DNA of 64,000 nt, from positions 310,001 through 374,000 of the forward strand of contig NZ_LMFZ01000012.1 of the NCBI RefSeq assembly GCF_001427305.1. Reading direction: 5' to 3'. The translations under genes and the position numbers were made by a program. Source of the DNA: Duganella sp. Root1480D1 (lineage in GTDB: Bacteria; Pseudomonadota; Gammaproteobacteria; Burkholderiales; Burkholderiaceae_D). Of this stretch, positions 27,328 to 35,282 are shown one piece after another (within the stretch, counting starts at the first letter, position 1; the number at the start of each line of letters is the position of its first letter). Under the pieces are notes generated by a model that had not been told where the DNA came from, searched no databases, and saw only the letters and a program-made list of their open reading frames with translations.

Positions 27328-28881
27328 CTAATGGGGTGGGTAGCGCCGATACAGGTCTTGCAGGTCATCCTTATGCTGCAGCAGCAGGTTGGCCAGCGCA
27401 GGATCGAAACGGCTGCCGCTTCCCTCGCGCACTTCGTCCAGCGCACGCTGCAGCGTGTGTGCCGGGCGATAGCTGCGCGGGCTCACCATGGCGTCGACGA
27501 AGTCGGCCAGCGCCGTGATGCGCGCGGCCAAGCTGATGTCGGCGCCCTGCAAGCCTTGCGGATAGCCGGCGCCGTCCCAGCGCTCATGATGCTCATGGGC
27601 GATGCGTGCGGCCAGTTGCAGCACCGGCTGCGTCGATGAGGACAACATATGCCAGCCGATATCGCTATGCCCCTGCATGCGCGTGCGCTGCGCCGCATCG
27701 AGCGGACCGGGCAGGTTGAGGATCTCGTCCGGGATGCCGGCATGGCCGATATCGTGCAGCGGAGCGGCCTGGCGCAACTGGCGCACGGCGTTGTCCGGCA
27801 TGTCGACCGCTTCGCCCAGCATGGCGGCAATCTCGCCCACCCGTTCGACGTGGCCGCCGGATGCGGCCGAACGGCGCTCCAGCGCCTCGCCAAGGATGTG
27901 GATGATGGCGTCCTGCGTCGCTTCCAGCTCCTCGCGCGCCAGCAAGCGCTCGTAAGTGATGGCGACATTCGCCGAGAACAGGCCAAGCAGCTCGCGCTCC
28001 TCGTCTTCCAGCGCCTCGCTGAACGACATGTAGAGCAGGCTTTCATTGCCGTCGCGCGTGCGGTAGTAGCAGGCGTAGTACAGCGCTCCGTAATGGTCGG
28101 CCTGCTCCGCCATGCAGCGCAGGAAGGCGTCGCGCACGCGCACCGGCAAATGGTCCAGCGTTTCTTCCAGTGCCAGGTCGGCATAGGCCGTGGTCACCGC
28201 CAGCACCTGCAGGCGGCCCGGCTGGCGCGCGGCGGCATAGGCATTCATGCGGCTGGCGCACACGCCCTCCGCCTGGCGCCCCAGCAAGGCCGAAGCCTGC
28301 TCCAGCACGGCGGAACAGAAGTGGCGCAAATTATCCGAATCGCAGACATGGGTGATGGCATCGATCGAGCGGCGCAAGCCGAGGCGGGCACGCTCCAGGC
28401 GCATCAGGTCGCGGTAGGCGCGCAAGCCGGAATAGAACACCGTGCTGAGCTTGGCATGCGTCAGTTCGGTCTTCTCGCGGTAATCGTTGATGTCGTAGCT
28501 TTTCAGCACCTGCGCCTGTGGCGCCTGGCCCGGCTGGCCGGTACGCAGCACGATGCGCACATTGCGGTCGCCCAGCTCCTCGCGGATGTAGCGCACCAGT
28601 TCAAGGCCGGCATGCTCGGATTCCATTACCACATCGAGCAGGATCAGGGCGAACTGGCCGGGCTGCGACAGGCGCTGGCGCGCCTCGGTGCCGGAATAGC
28701 AATGGGAGAAATGGACGCGGCGGCCGTCGAACTCAAAGTCCGACATCACCAGTTCGGTGACCTGGTGTACAGCTTGCTCATCGTCAACGACCAGGATTTC
28801 CCAGGGCGGGAGTGACGCAGCCGGGACTGGCGTCTCATCATCGTCGAACAACATTGCGTCATCCACCATGCCCAGCCCCAC
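27328..28881 (-). CDS. Response regulator with DUF3369 and HD-GYP domain (probable c-di-GMP phosphodiesterase)
   Basis: A 517-residue regulator. The receiver domain has the phosphoacceptor D83 (FALILLDVVMES). A DUF3369-type region spans about residues 170-320, with GAF-like character. The C-terminal HD-GYP domain has H376-D377 (PLHDIGHAGIPD) and HHERWDGAGYP at 431-441, so the key metal ligands and the GYP signature are present, predicting c-di-GMP hydrolysis. The start could be this GTG or the ATG four codons later; neither has a strong ribosome-binding site. It is immediately upstream of its likely partner kinase. Confidence 0.92.
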   Translation of the reverse strand: MGLGMVDDAMLFDDDETPVPAASLPPWEILVVDDEQAVHQVTELVMSDFEFDGRRVHFSHCYSGTEARQRLSQPGQFALILLDVVMESEHAGLELVRYIREELGDRNVRIVLRTGQPGQAPQAQVLKSYDINDYREKTELTHAKLSTVFYSGLRAYRDLMRLERARLGLRRSIDAITHVCDSDNLRHFCSAVLEQASALLGRQAEGVCASRMNAYAAARQPGRLQVLAVTTAYADLALEETLDHLPVRVRDAFLRCMAEQADHYGALYYACYYRTRDGNESLLYMSFSEALEDEERELLGLFSANVAITYERLLAREELEATQDAIIHILGEALERRSAASGGHVERVGEIAAMLGEAVDMPDNAVRQLRQAAPLHDIGHAGIPDEILNLPGPLDAAQRTRMQGHSDIGWHMLSSSTQPVLQLAARIAHEHHERWDGAGYPQGLQGADISLAARITALADFVDAMVSPRSYRPAHTLQRALDEVREGSGSRFDPALANLLLQHKDDLQDLYRRYPPH

Positions 28882-28911
28882 GAGAGGTTGTTTATTGTAA
28901 ATTATATACCG

Positions 28912-29877
28912 CTACAGCCAGCCCACCTTCTTAAAGCGTCGATACAATGCGCCGCAAACAACAGCCATCAGGGTCAGGGCAGCCGGGTAGCCGAAGCGCC
29001 AGTCCAGTTCGGGCATATGCTTGAAATTCATGCCCCACAGGCCGGCAAAGGCAGTCAGCACCGCGAAAATTGCCGCCCAGGCCGCCAGCCGCTTGTTGAC
29101 CTCCCCTTCTTCCAGCGCCACCATCGACAGGTTGACCTGGATCGCGGTACCGATGGTCTCGCGCATGGTATCGAGGGCGGAATTGATGCGCAGCAAGTGA
29201 TCGTGGACGTCGCGGAAATATTCCTGCGTATTGCTGCAAACCGCGGGCACGCGGCCGCCATGGAGCTTGCCGATAGCATCAAGCAAGGGAGCCACGGTGT
29301 GGCGCACCGTCATGACTTTGCGCTTGAGTTCGTACAGCCGTTCGATGTTGTCCTGCTGGGAGCCGCGGATGAAGATGCGTTCCTCGATCTTTTCCAGCTC
29401 CACTTCCAGCGTATCGATGATGGGGAAGTAACGATCGACCACCGCGTCCATCAGGGCGTACAGCACGAATCCGGAGCCTTGCTGCAGCAGATGCGGTTCG
29501 CGTTCCGCGCGGGCACGCACGCCGAGGAAGTCCTTGGTGGAATTGGATCGGTTGGACAGCACGTAGTTGGGGCCGACGAAGATGTCGACTTCGCCGACGT
29601 GCAATTCTTCCTCGCGCAGTTCGAGCATCTTCACGACCACGAACAGGGAGTCGCCGTATTCCTCGATCTTGGGGCGTTGCTGGCCGCGGCCGGCGTCCTC
29701 CACCGCCAGTTCGTGCAGGCCGAACTCCTCCTGCATCACTGCGAGTTCATCGTGGGTGGCATCGCGCAGGGCGACCCAGACAAAGGCGTCGTTACGCGCC
29801 ACGTAATCGCTGATGTCCTCCACCGGGATATCAGCCAGCTTGCGCCCATCCTGGTAGGCGACGCAGTTAATCAGCAT
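28912..29877 (-). CDS. corA: CorA-family magnesium/cobalt transporter
   Basis: A 321-residue inner-membrane channel. The long N-terminal cytoplasmic part is acidic and helical, and two C-terminal transmembrane helices flank the family signature GMN (GLWGMNFKHMPEL, near residue 282). CorA pentamers import Mg2+ and can carry Co2+ or Ni2+. The C-terminus is basic (YRRFKKVGWL), as usual. The gene stands alone between the two-component pair and ntrC. Confidence 0.95.
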   Translation of the reverse strand: MLINCVAYQDGRKLADIPVEDISDYVARNDAFVWVALRDATHDELAVMQEEFGLHELAVEDAGRGQQRPKIEEYGDSLFVVVKMLELREEELHVGEVDIFVGPNYVLSNRSNSTKDFLGVRARAEREPHLLQQGSGFVLYALMDAVVDRYFPIIDTLEVELEKIEERIFIRGSQQDNIERLYELKRKVMTVRHTVAPLLDAIGKLHGGRVPAVCSNTQEYFRDVHDHLLRINSALDTMRETIGTAIQVNLSMVALEEGEVNKRLAAWAAIFAVLTAFAGLWGMNFKHMPELDWRFGYPAALTLMAVVCGALYRRFKKVGWL

Positions 29878-29913
29878 GCAGGCTCCTCAATTTTCCAAGC
29901 CCGCAGCATAACT

Positions 29914-30007
29914 TAAACCGGTACCCCAGTGTCAGACACAAGTGTCTGACTCTTGCCTGCGGCTGCCGCGGGTCGGACGGGGCGGCCAACCGACTGGTTT
30001 GCCGGCT
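29914..30007. repeat. Interspersed palindromic element, decayed copy B
   Basis: The left end TTAAACCGGTACCCC resembles copies A and C. It is followed by GTGTCAGACAC, AA and GTGTCTGAC (29929-29950). The right side is not clearly recognisable; CCAACCGACTGGTTTGCCGG near 29987 may be a diverged right end. It lies between corA and the ntrC stop codon. Confidence 0.5.
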
Positions 30008-31504
30008 CTAGTCGTCTTTGGCGCCGTCGATCCCCAGTTCGGCAATCTTGCGCGTGATGGTATTGCGCCCGATCCCCAGCCGGATCGCCGCATCGTTCTT
30101 GCGCCCGTGCGTGTACTTGAGCGCCGTGCGGATCAGCGCCGACTCGAACTGGCGCCCCAACACATCCATCACATCCTGCTGCCCGCTGCTCAACATCCCC
30201 GCAGCTTGCAGCTCGAGCAAGCTGAGCCACCCTTCCGGCGACGAAGCCAGCGCCGGCGGCGCCAGCGGCTGAACGGTGCCATGGTGCTGCGGCATCGCCG
30301 TCTCCGAAGCGGCCGGAGGAACGGCGTGCGCGGCGGCGGCATGGCTGTCCTGCCCTTGCGTCAGCTCCAGCGGCAAGTCCTTCACTTCCACCGTCTGCCC
30401 CGGCGCCATCACCGTAATCCAGTTGCACAGGTTTTCAAGCTGGCGCACATTGCCCGGCAACTCAAGCTGCTGCAAAAACGCCAGCGTCGAATCGCTCATG
30501 CGCTTGGCTTCCACGCCAAGCTGGCGCGCGCTTTGCACCAGGAAGTGGCGCACCAGGATGGGGATATCCTCGCGGCGCTCCCTCAAACTGGGCAGGCGCA
30601 GGCGGATCACGTTCAGGCGGTGGTACAAGTCCTCGCGGAACAAGCCATCACGCACGCGCTGCTCGAGGTTCTGGTGCGTCGCCGTAATCACGCGCACATT
30701 GGCCTTCAGCGGCGAGTGGCCGCCGACGCGGTAGAAGTGCCCGTCCGACAGCACCCGCAGCAAACGCGTTTGCAGGTCGAACGGCATGTCGCCGATTTCG
30801 TCCATGAACAGCGTGCCGCCTTCGGCCTGCTCGAAACGTCCGCGGCGCGTGGTCTGCGCACCGGTAAAGGCGCCGCGCTCATGGCCGAACAGTTCGGATT
30901 CCAGCAAGTCCTTTGGAATCGCTGCGGTATTGATGGCGATGAAGGGCTGCTCGGCGCGCGGGCTGTGCTTGTGCAGCGCGCGTGCCACCAGCTCCTTGCC
31001 GGTACCCGATTCGCCGGTGATCAGCACCGTCACATTCGATTGCGACAGGCGGCCGATGGCGCGGAAGACTTCCTGCATGGCCGGCGCCTGGCCCAGGATT
31101 TCCGGCGTATCGGCCGGCCCCGATTCGATGCTCGACTCGCGCAGGCTTTCGTCCAGCGCGCGGCGGATCAGCTCCACCGCCTTGTCGATATCGAAGGGCT
31201 TGGCCAGGTATTCAAAGGCCCCGCCCTGGAACGCCGCCACGGCGGAATCCAGGTCGGAGAAGGCGGTAATGATGATCACCGGCAGGCCGGGATGGCGCTG
31301 CTTCACCAGCTGCAGCAAGTCGAGGCCGGAGTCGCCCGGCATGCGGATGTCCGACACCAGCACCTGCGGCGTCTCATGTTCCAGCGCGGCGACCGCATCG
31401 CGCGCATTGGCAAAGCTGCGCGTTGCGAGGTTCTCCCGCGCCAGGGCTTTCTCCAGCACCCAGCGGATCGATTCGTCGTCGTCAACTATCCAGATTGGTT
31501 TCAT
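30008..31504 (-). CDS. ntrC: Nitrogen regulation response regulator NtrC (NR(I))
   Basis: A 498-residue enhancer-binding protein. The receiver domain has the phosphoacceptor D52 (VLVSDIRMPGDSG). The central AAA+ domain carries the Walker A motif GESGTGKELVARALH and the sigma-54 contact loop GAFTGA. The C-terminus ends in a Fis-type HTH (DAAIRLGIGRNTITRKIAEL). Phosphorylated by NtrB, it activates sigma-54 promoters such as that of glnA, where three NtrC boxes are visible (34715-34799). It follows ntrB by nine bases. Confidence 0.97.
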   Translation of the reverse strand: MKPIWIVDDDESIRWVLEKALARENLATRSFANARDAVAALEHETPQVLVSDIRMPGDSGLDLLQLVKQRHPGLPVIIITAFSDLDSAVAAFQGGAFEYLAKPFDIDKAVELIRRALDESLRESSIESGPADTPEILGQAPAMQEVFRAIGRLSQSNVTVLITGESGTGKELVARALHKHSPRAEQPFIAINTAAIPKDLLESELFGHERGAFTGAQTTRRGRFEQAEGGTLFMDEIGDMPFDLQTRLLRVLSDGHFYRVGGHSPLKANVRVITATHQNLEQRVRDGLFREDLYHRLNVIRLRLPSLRERREDIPILVRHFLVQSARQLGVEAKRMSDSTLAFLQQLELPGNVRQLENLCNWITVMAPGQTVEVKDLPLELTQGQDSHAAAAHAVPPAASETAMPQHHGTVQPLAPPALASSPEGWLSLLELQAAGMLSSGQQDVMDVLGRQFESALIRTALKYTHGRKNDAAIRLGIGRNTITRKIAELGIDGAKDD

Positions 31505-31513
31505 GTATTCCGA

Positions 31514-32605
31514 TCAAGGCAAAGGCAATAAGATTCTGAAGTCCGTTTGACCAGGCCTGCTTTCGCATTCGATAACCCCCATGTGCTGTTGCACGAAGGT
31601 TTGCGCCAGCGTCAGTCCCAGGCCGCTGCCGCCATCCCGGCCCGACACCAGCGGGTAGAAGATACGGTCGCGGATCTGGGGCGGGATGCCCGGTCCGTTA
31701 TCGATGATATGCAAATCTAATGCCAGCTGATAACGCACCTTCGCCAGCGTCATCTGGCGCGCGACGCGGGTGCGCAAAATGATCTCGGCATCGCCCTGCT
31801 CGATGCGCGCGGCGAGCGCTTGCGCGGCATTGTGGGCAATGTTCAGCACCGTCTGGATCAACTGTTCCTTGTCGCCGCGGAATTCGGGCAAGGAGGCATC
31901 GTAGTCGCGGCGGATGGTGAGACCGACCGGGAATTCGGCCAGGATCAGGCTGCGCACCCGTTCCAGCACCTCGTGGATATTGACGTCGCCCACGATATGC
32001 GGCCGGCGGTGCGGCGCCAGCAGGCGGTCCACCAGCGTTTGCAGGCGGTCCGCTTCCTTGATGATGACCTGGGTGTATTCGCGCAAGTGCGTCAGGTGCA
32101 GCGGCGGCAGCTCCATTTCCAGCAATTGCGCCGCGCCGCGGATGCCGCCCAGCGGATTCTTGATTTCGTGCGCCAGGTTGCGGATCAGCTCCTTGTTGAC
32201 CTGGCTCTGGTCCATCAGGCGCTCTTCGCGGTCCTGCTTCATCTGCTGCACGATTTCGCGCAGCTCGATCATCACTGTGCCGTCCGGCTCGTCCAGCGCA
32301 CTGGCGATGATGTGCACGTGCAGCGCTTCGCGCCCTGTGCGCTCCAGCACCAGCTCCTGCCGCACGTCGGAGAACTTGTGTTCGCGCGCCTGCGCAATGA
32401 TGTTGTCGAGTTCCAGCGGCGCCGCAAACAGGCCGCCCAGTGGTTGGCGCGCCAGGGCCTTGAGCGATGACTCCAGCAGGTTTTCGCCGGCCGCGTTGAG
32501 GTAAAGGATATGGCCGGCGCCATCGACGATGACGACGGCCGATGCCAGCAGGTCCAGCCCTGCCAGTTCAGCGGGCCGGATACTGGCAAGGCTGTCTGAG
32601 GTCAT
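31514..32605 (-). CDS. ntrB: Nitrogen regulation sensor kinase NtrB (NR(II))
   Basis: A 363-residue soluble kinase/phosphatase: an N-terminal PAS domain (LLASAVVIVDGAGHILYLNA), the H-box RNLAHEIKNPLGGIRGAAQL, and an ATPase domain with DNGPGIPPQIRDRIFYPL and GGSGLGLTLAQTFV. PII-UMP status controls its kinase and phosphatase balance. The ATG overlaps the stop codon of the DUF4124 gene by four bases and ntrC follows by nine bases, so all three are expected to be co-expressed. Confidence 0.95.
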   Translation of the reverse strand: MTSDSLASIRPAELAGLDLLASAVVIVDGAGHILYLNAAGENLLESSLKALARQPLGGLFAAPLELDNIIAQAREHKFSDVRQELVLERTGREALHVHIIASALDEPDGTVMIELREIVQQMKQDREERLMDQSQVNKELIRNLAHEIKNPLGGIRGAAQLLEMELPPLHLTHLREYTQVIIKEADRLQTLVDRLLAPHRRPHIVGDVNIHEVLERVRSLILAEFPVGLTIRRDYDASLPEFRGDKEQLIQTVLNIAHNAAQALAARIEQGDAEIILRTRVARQMTLAKVRYQLALDLHIIDNGPGIPPQIRDRIFYPLVSGRDGGSGLGLTLAQTFVQQHMGVIECESRPGQTDFRILLPLP

Positions 32606-33087
32606 TTTATGTTGGCAAGCTCGCGCTTCAGCGCTTCCACGTTTTGTTCCGCACGCGCGATGCTGTCCTTCAGGCCAGCCACGCGCTCCTGGTACTTGGT
32701 GGAATTGCGCTCGTCGGCACGGCGTTCAGGCTCGCCGTTATTGAATTCCTTGCGCAAATCCGCCAGCTTACGGTTTTCGGTGTTGAGCTCATCGGTCAGG
32801 ATGGCGCGGCGGTCCGCATCGCGGGCTTTCTGCTCCGAGCTTTCCACGCGCGGGAAGTTGGCTGGCGCCACGGCCGGTGCGGCCGGCGTTGTGCCGCGGC
32901 GCGCGCCGCCCGGCGCGGGAATGGTAGCGCCTGGCAGGTCCAGCATCTTGCAATTCTTCCCCTTGCGGGAATCGGTCAGTTCCTTGCGGCCATCGGCATC
33001 CACGCAGAGAAAAATTTGCTGCGCCTGCGCTGCGCCACTCACGGCCAGCAACGCCAGCCCATGTAATACGAGAGTGCGAGTGTTCAT
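32602..33087 (-). CDS. DUF4124-domain secreted protein between glnA and ntrB
   Basis: A 161-residue protein: signal peptide (MNTRTLVLHGLALLAVSGAAQAQ), a short DUF4124-type domain (IFLCVDADGRKELTDSRKGKNC) with two cysteines, a Pro/Ala-rich linker and a charged C-terminal coiled coil (about residues 95-160). Function is unknown; DUF4124 proteins are periplasmic or envelope-associated. The ATG six codons into the open frame starts the signal peptide. The gene overlaps ntrB by four bases and is separated from glnA by two hairpins. Confidence 0.82.
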   Translation of the reverse strand: MNTRTLVLHGLALLAVSGAAQAQQIFLCVDADGRKELTDSRKGKNCKMLDLPGATIPAPGGARRGTTPAAPAVAPANFPRVESSEQKARDADRRAILTDELNTENRKLADLRKEFNNGEPERRADERNSTKYQERVAGLKDSIARAEQNVEALKRELANIK

Positions 33088-33112
33088 GCCCCGACTATAC
33101 AACATCCGAAAA

Positions 33113-33151
33113 AAAACGCGAGGAAAGCAGCTTGCTGACCTCGCGTTTTTG
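33113..33151 (-). terminator. Terminator between glnA and the DUF4124-ntrBC genes
   Basis: AAAAACGCGAGG and CCTCGCGTTTTT pair over twelve bases around a 15-base loop; on the minus strand a T run follows. A second hairpin (GATTGCC/GGCAATC, 33154-33177) lies just upstream. Partial read-through here would set ntrBC below glnA, as in the enteric glnALG operon. Confidence 0.85.
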
Positions 33152-33186
33152 TTGATTGCCAGTTAATCCCGGCAATCGAGCCCTGA

Positions 33187-34602
33187 TTACAGGGAGTAGT
33201 ACATGTCGAACTCGACCGGGTGAGTAGTCATGCGCATGCGGGTGACTTCGGTCATCTTCAGTTCGATGTAGGCATCGATCATCGAATCGGTGAACACGCC
33301 GCCGCGGGTCAGGAACTCACGGTCTTTGTTCAGGTGATCCAGCGCTTCTTCCAGGGATGCGCAGACGGTTGGGATCAGTGCATCTTCTTCCGGTGGCAGG
33401 TGGTACAGGTCTTTGGACGCTGCTTCGCCTGGGTGGATCTTGTTCTGCACGCCGTCCAGGCCGGCCATCATCAGTGCCGCGAAGCACAGGTATGGGTTGG
33501 CCAGCGGGTCCGGGAAGCGGGTTTCGATACGGCGGCCTTTTGGATTGGCCACGTGTGGAATACGGATCGAAGCCGAACGGTTACGTGCGGAGTAAGCCAG
33601 TTTCACCGGAGCTTCGTAGCCTGGCACCAGGCGCTTGTACGAGTTGGTGCCTGGGTTGGTGATCGCGTTCAGTGCTTTAGCGTGCTTGATGATGCCGCCG
33701 ATGTAGTACAGGGCGAAATCGGACAGGCCGGCATAGCCGTCGCCAGCGAACAGGTTCTTGCCGTCTTTCCAGATCGACTGGTGCACGTGCATGCCGGAAC
33801 CGTTGTCGCCAACGATAGGCTTAGGCATGAAGGTAGCGGTCTTGCCGTAGGAGTGAGCCACGTTCCAGACGATGTATTTCAGGTTCTGGGTCCAGTCGGC
33901 GCGCTCGACCAGGGTCGAGAACTTGGTGCCGATTTCGTTCTGGCCAGCGCCAGCCACTTCGTGGTGGTGCACTTCGACCGGGATGCCCATCGATTCCAGG
34001 ATCAGGCACATTTCGGAACGCATGTCCTGGAAGGAGTCGACTGGAGGCACTGGGAAGTAGCCGCCCTTCACGGTTGGACGGTGGCCGGAGTTGCCGCCGT
34101 CGATGTCCTTGTCGGTCGACCAGGAAGCTTCGTCGGAGTCGATCTTGACCATGGCGCCGGACATGTCGATCTTCCACTTCACGGAGTCGAAGATGAAGAA
34201 TTCTGGCTCTGGACCGAAGTAGGCGGTGTCGCCCAGGCCGGAGGATTTCAGGTAGGCTTCTGCGCGCTTGGCGATGGAGCGTGGGTCGCGGTCGTAGCCC
34301 TTGCCGTCCGACGGTTCGATCACGTCGCACTGCATGAACAGGGTGGTTTCTTCGAAGAATGGGTCGATATTGGCGGTCGATGGATCCGGCAGCAGGATCA
34401 TGTCGGAAGCTTCGATGCCTTTCCAGCCGGCGATGGAGGAACCGTCGAAGGCGTGGCCCGATTCAAATTTGTCGATGTCGAAATGGGACACAGGCACGGT
34501 TACGTGCTGTTCCTTGCCACGGGTATCGGCGAAACGGAAGTCCACGAACTTGACTTCGTGCTCTTGTACCATCTTCAGAACATCTGCGGCGGTCAGTGCC
34601 AT
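33187..34602 (-). CDS. glnA: Glutamine synthetase, type I
   Basis: A 471-residue dodecameric GSI that makes glutamine from glutamate, ammonia and ATP. The N-terminal beta-grasp part ([19 protein letters not shown]), [20 protein letters not shown], the ATP-site [16 protein letters not shown] and [10 protein letters not shown] are all present. The adenylylation tyrosine is Y400 in [10 protein letters not shown], the expected target of GlnE. A sigma-54 promoter and NtrC sites precede it, and a terminator follows. Confidence 0.98.
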   Translation of the reverse strand: MALTAADVLKMVQEHEVKFVDFRFADTRGKEQHVTVPVSHFDIDKFESGHAFDGSSIAGWKGIEASDMILLPDPSTANIDPFFEETTLFMQCDVIEPSDGKGYDRDPRSIAKRAEAYLKSSGLGDTAYFGPEPEFFIFDSVKWKIDMSGAMVKIDSDEASWSTDKDIDGGNSGHRPTVKGGYFPVPPVDSFQDMRSEMCLILESMGIPVEVHHHEVAGAGQNEIGTKFSTLVERADWTQNLKYIVWNVAHSYGKTATFMPKPIVGDNGSGMHVHQSIWKDGKNLFAGDGYAGLSDFALYYIGGIIKHAKALNAITNPGTNSYKRLVPGYEAPVKLAYSARNRSASIRIPHVANPKGRRIETRFPDPLANPYLCFAALMMAGLDGVQNKIHPGEAASKDLYHLPPEEDALIPTVCASLEEALDHLNKDREFLTRGGVFTDSMIDAYIELKMTEVTRMRMTTHPVEFDMYYSL

Positions 34603-34668
34603 TACATATCTCCTAAGTGAAAAAACTGCCGCGACCTCTTGGGTGCGGCGAACGCTGGTGGTACATTA

Positions 34669-34685
34669 AGCAGATATCATGCCAG
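34669..34685 (-). promoter_or_regulatory. Sigma-54 promoter of glnA
   Basis: On the minus strand TGGCATGATATCTGCT carries GG and GC separated by exactly ten bases, the invariant -24/-12 arrangement of RpoN promoters. It lies about 67-83 bases upstream of the glnA ATG and downstream of the NtrC boxes. Confidence 0.85.
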
Positions 34686-34714
34686 CTAATTCCATGCTAC
34701 CGACACGTAAACAA

Positions 34715-34731
34715 CGCACCATGCGGGTGCG
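34715..34731. promoter_or_regulatory. NtrC box 1
   Basis: CGCACC, five bases, GGTGCG: the symmetric NtrC core GCACC-N5-GGTGC. Its centre is about 65 bases upstream of the predicted glnA transcription start. Confidence 0.75.
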
Positions 34732-34743
34732 CCTGCCGATTAT

Positions 34744-34760
34744 TGCACCTTTGTGGTGCA
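34744..34760. promoter_or_regulatory. NtrC box 2 (perfect consensus)
   Basis: TGCACC, TTTGT, GGTGCA is an exact match to the NtrC consensus TGCACC-N5-GGTGCA. Its centre is 29 bases from box 1. A half-site-like TGCACC follows at 34765. Confidence 0.9.
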
Positions 34761-34782
34761 TTTTTGCACCAATTGAAGCAAA

Positions 34783-34799
34783 TGCATCGTTGTGGTGCA
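34783..34799. promoter_or_regulatory. NtrC box 3
   Basis: TGCATC, GTTGT, GGTGCA matches the NtrC consensus with one mismatch. It ends 20 bases before the start of the divergent rhodanese gene, so NtrC bound here could also affect that gene. Confidence 0.75.
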
Positions 34800-34819
34800 G
34801 TCATCATAAAGGAAAAACC

Positions 34820-35281
34820 ATGAGTTCCAATTCCGAAATCCTCGACCGTGCACGCAAACGCGACACTTCCCTGCCCTACGCCGGTGCGGTGACCCCGCAT
34901 GAGGCATACGAGCTGTTGAAATGCGACCCGCAGGTGCGCCTGGTGGATGTGCGGACCAATGCCGAGCGGGATTGGGTGGGACGGGTGTCGATTCCGGCCG
35001 ATCAGCACCATGCGGCGCAGTGGAATGTTTATCCGGGCGGGACGCCCAACCCCGACTTCCTGGGCCAGTTAGCGGCAGCGGTGCCGGGCAAGGATACGGT
35101 GATCGTTTTCCTGTGCCGTTCGGGCGTGCGTTCGCGCCACGCAGCCAAGGCGGCGACTGAAGCCGGCTATACCCAGTGCTACGACATCCTGGAAGGCTTC
35201 GAAGGCGACAAGGATGGCGAAGGCCACCGCAAGACGGTAGGCGGCTGGTGCAAGGCCGGCCTGCCGTGGACCGGCGCCTGA
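34820..35281 (+). CDS. Rhodanese-like domain protein
   Basis: A 153-residue single-domain rhodanese (sulfurtransferase fold). The domain begins near VTPHEAYELLKCDPQVRLVD and holds the active-site loop CRSGVRSRHAAKAA with its persulfide-forming cysteine. The C-terminal GFEGDKDGEGHRKTVGGWCK is typical of this small subfamily. AAAGGA precedes the ATG. It is divergent from glnA across the NtrC-box region and convergent with the MdoB-like gene, one base apart. Confidence 0.88.
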   Translation: MSSNSEILDRARKRDTSLPYAGAVTPHEAYELLKCDPQVRLVDVRTNAERDWVGRVSIPADQHHAAQWNVYPGGTPNPDFLGQLAAAVPGKDTVIVFLCRSGVRSRHAAKAATEAGYTQCYDILEGFEGDKDGEGHRKTVGGWCKAGLPWTGA

Positions 35282-35282
35282 T

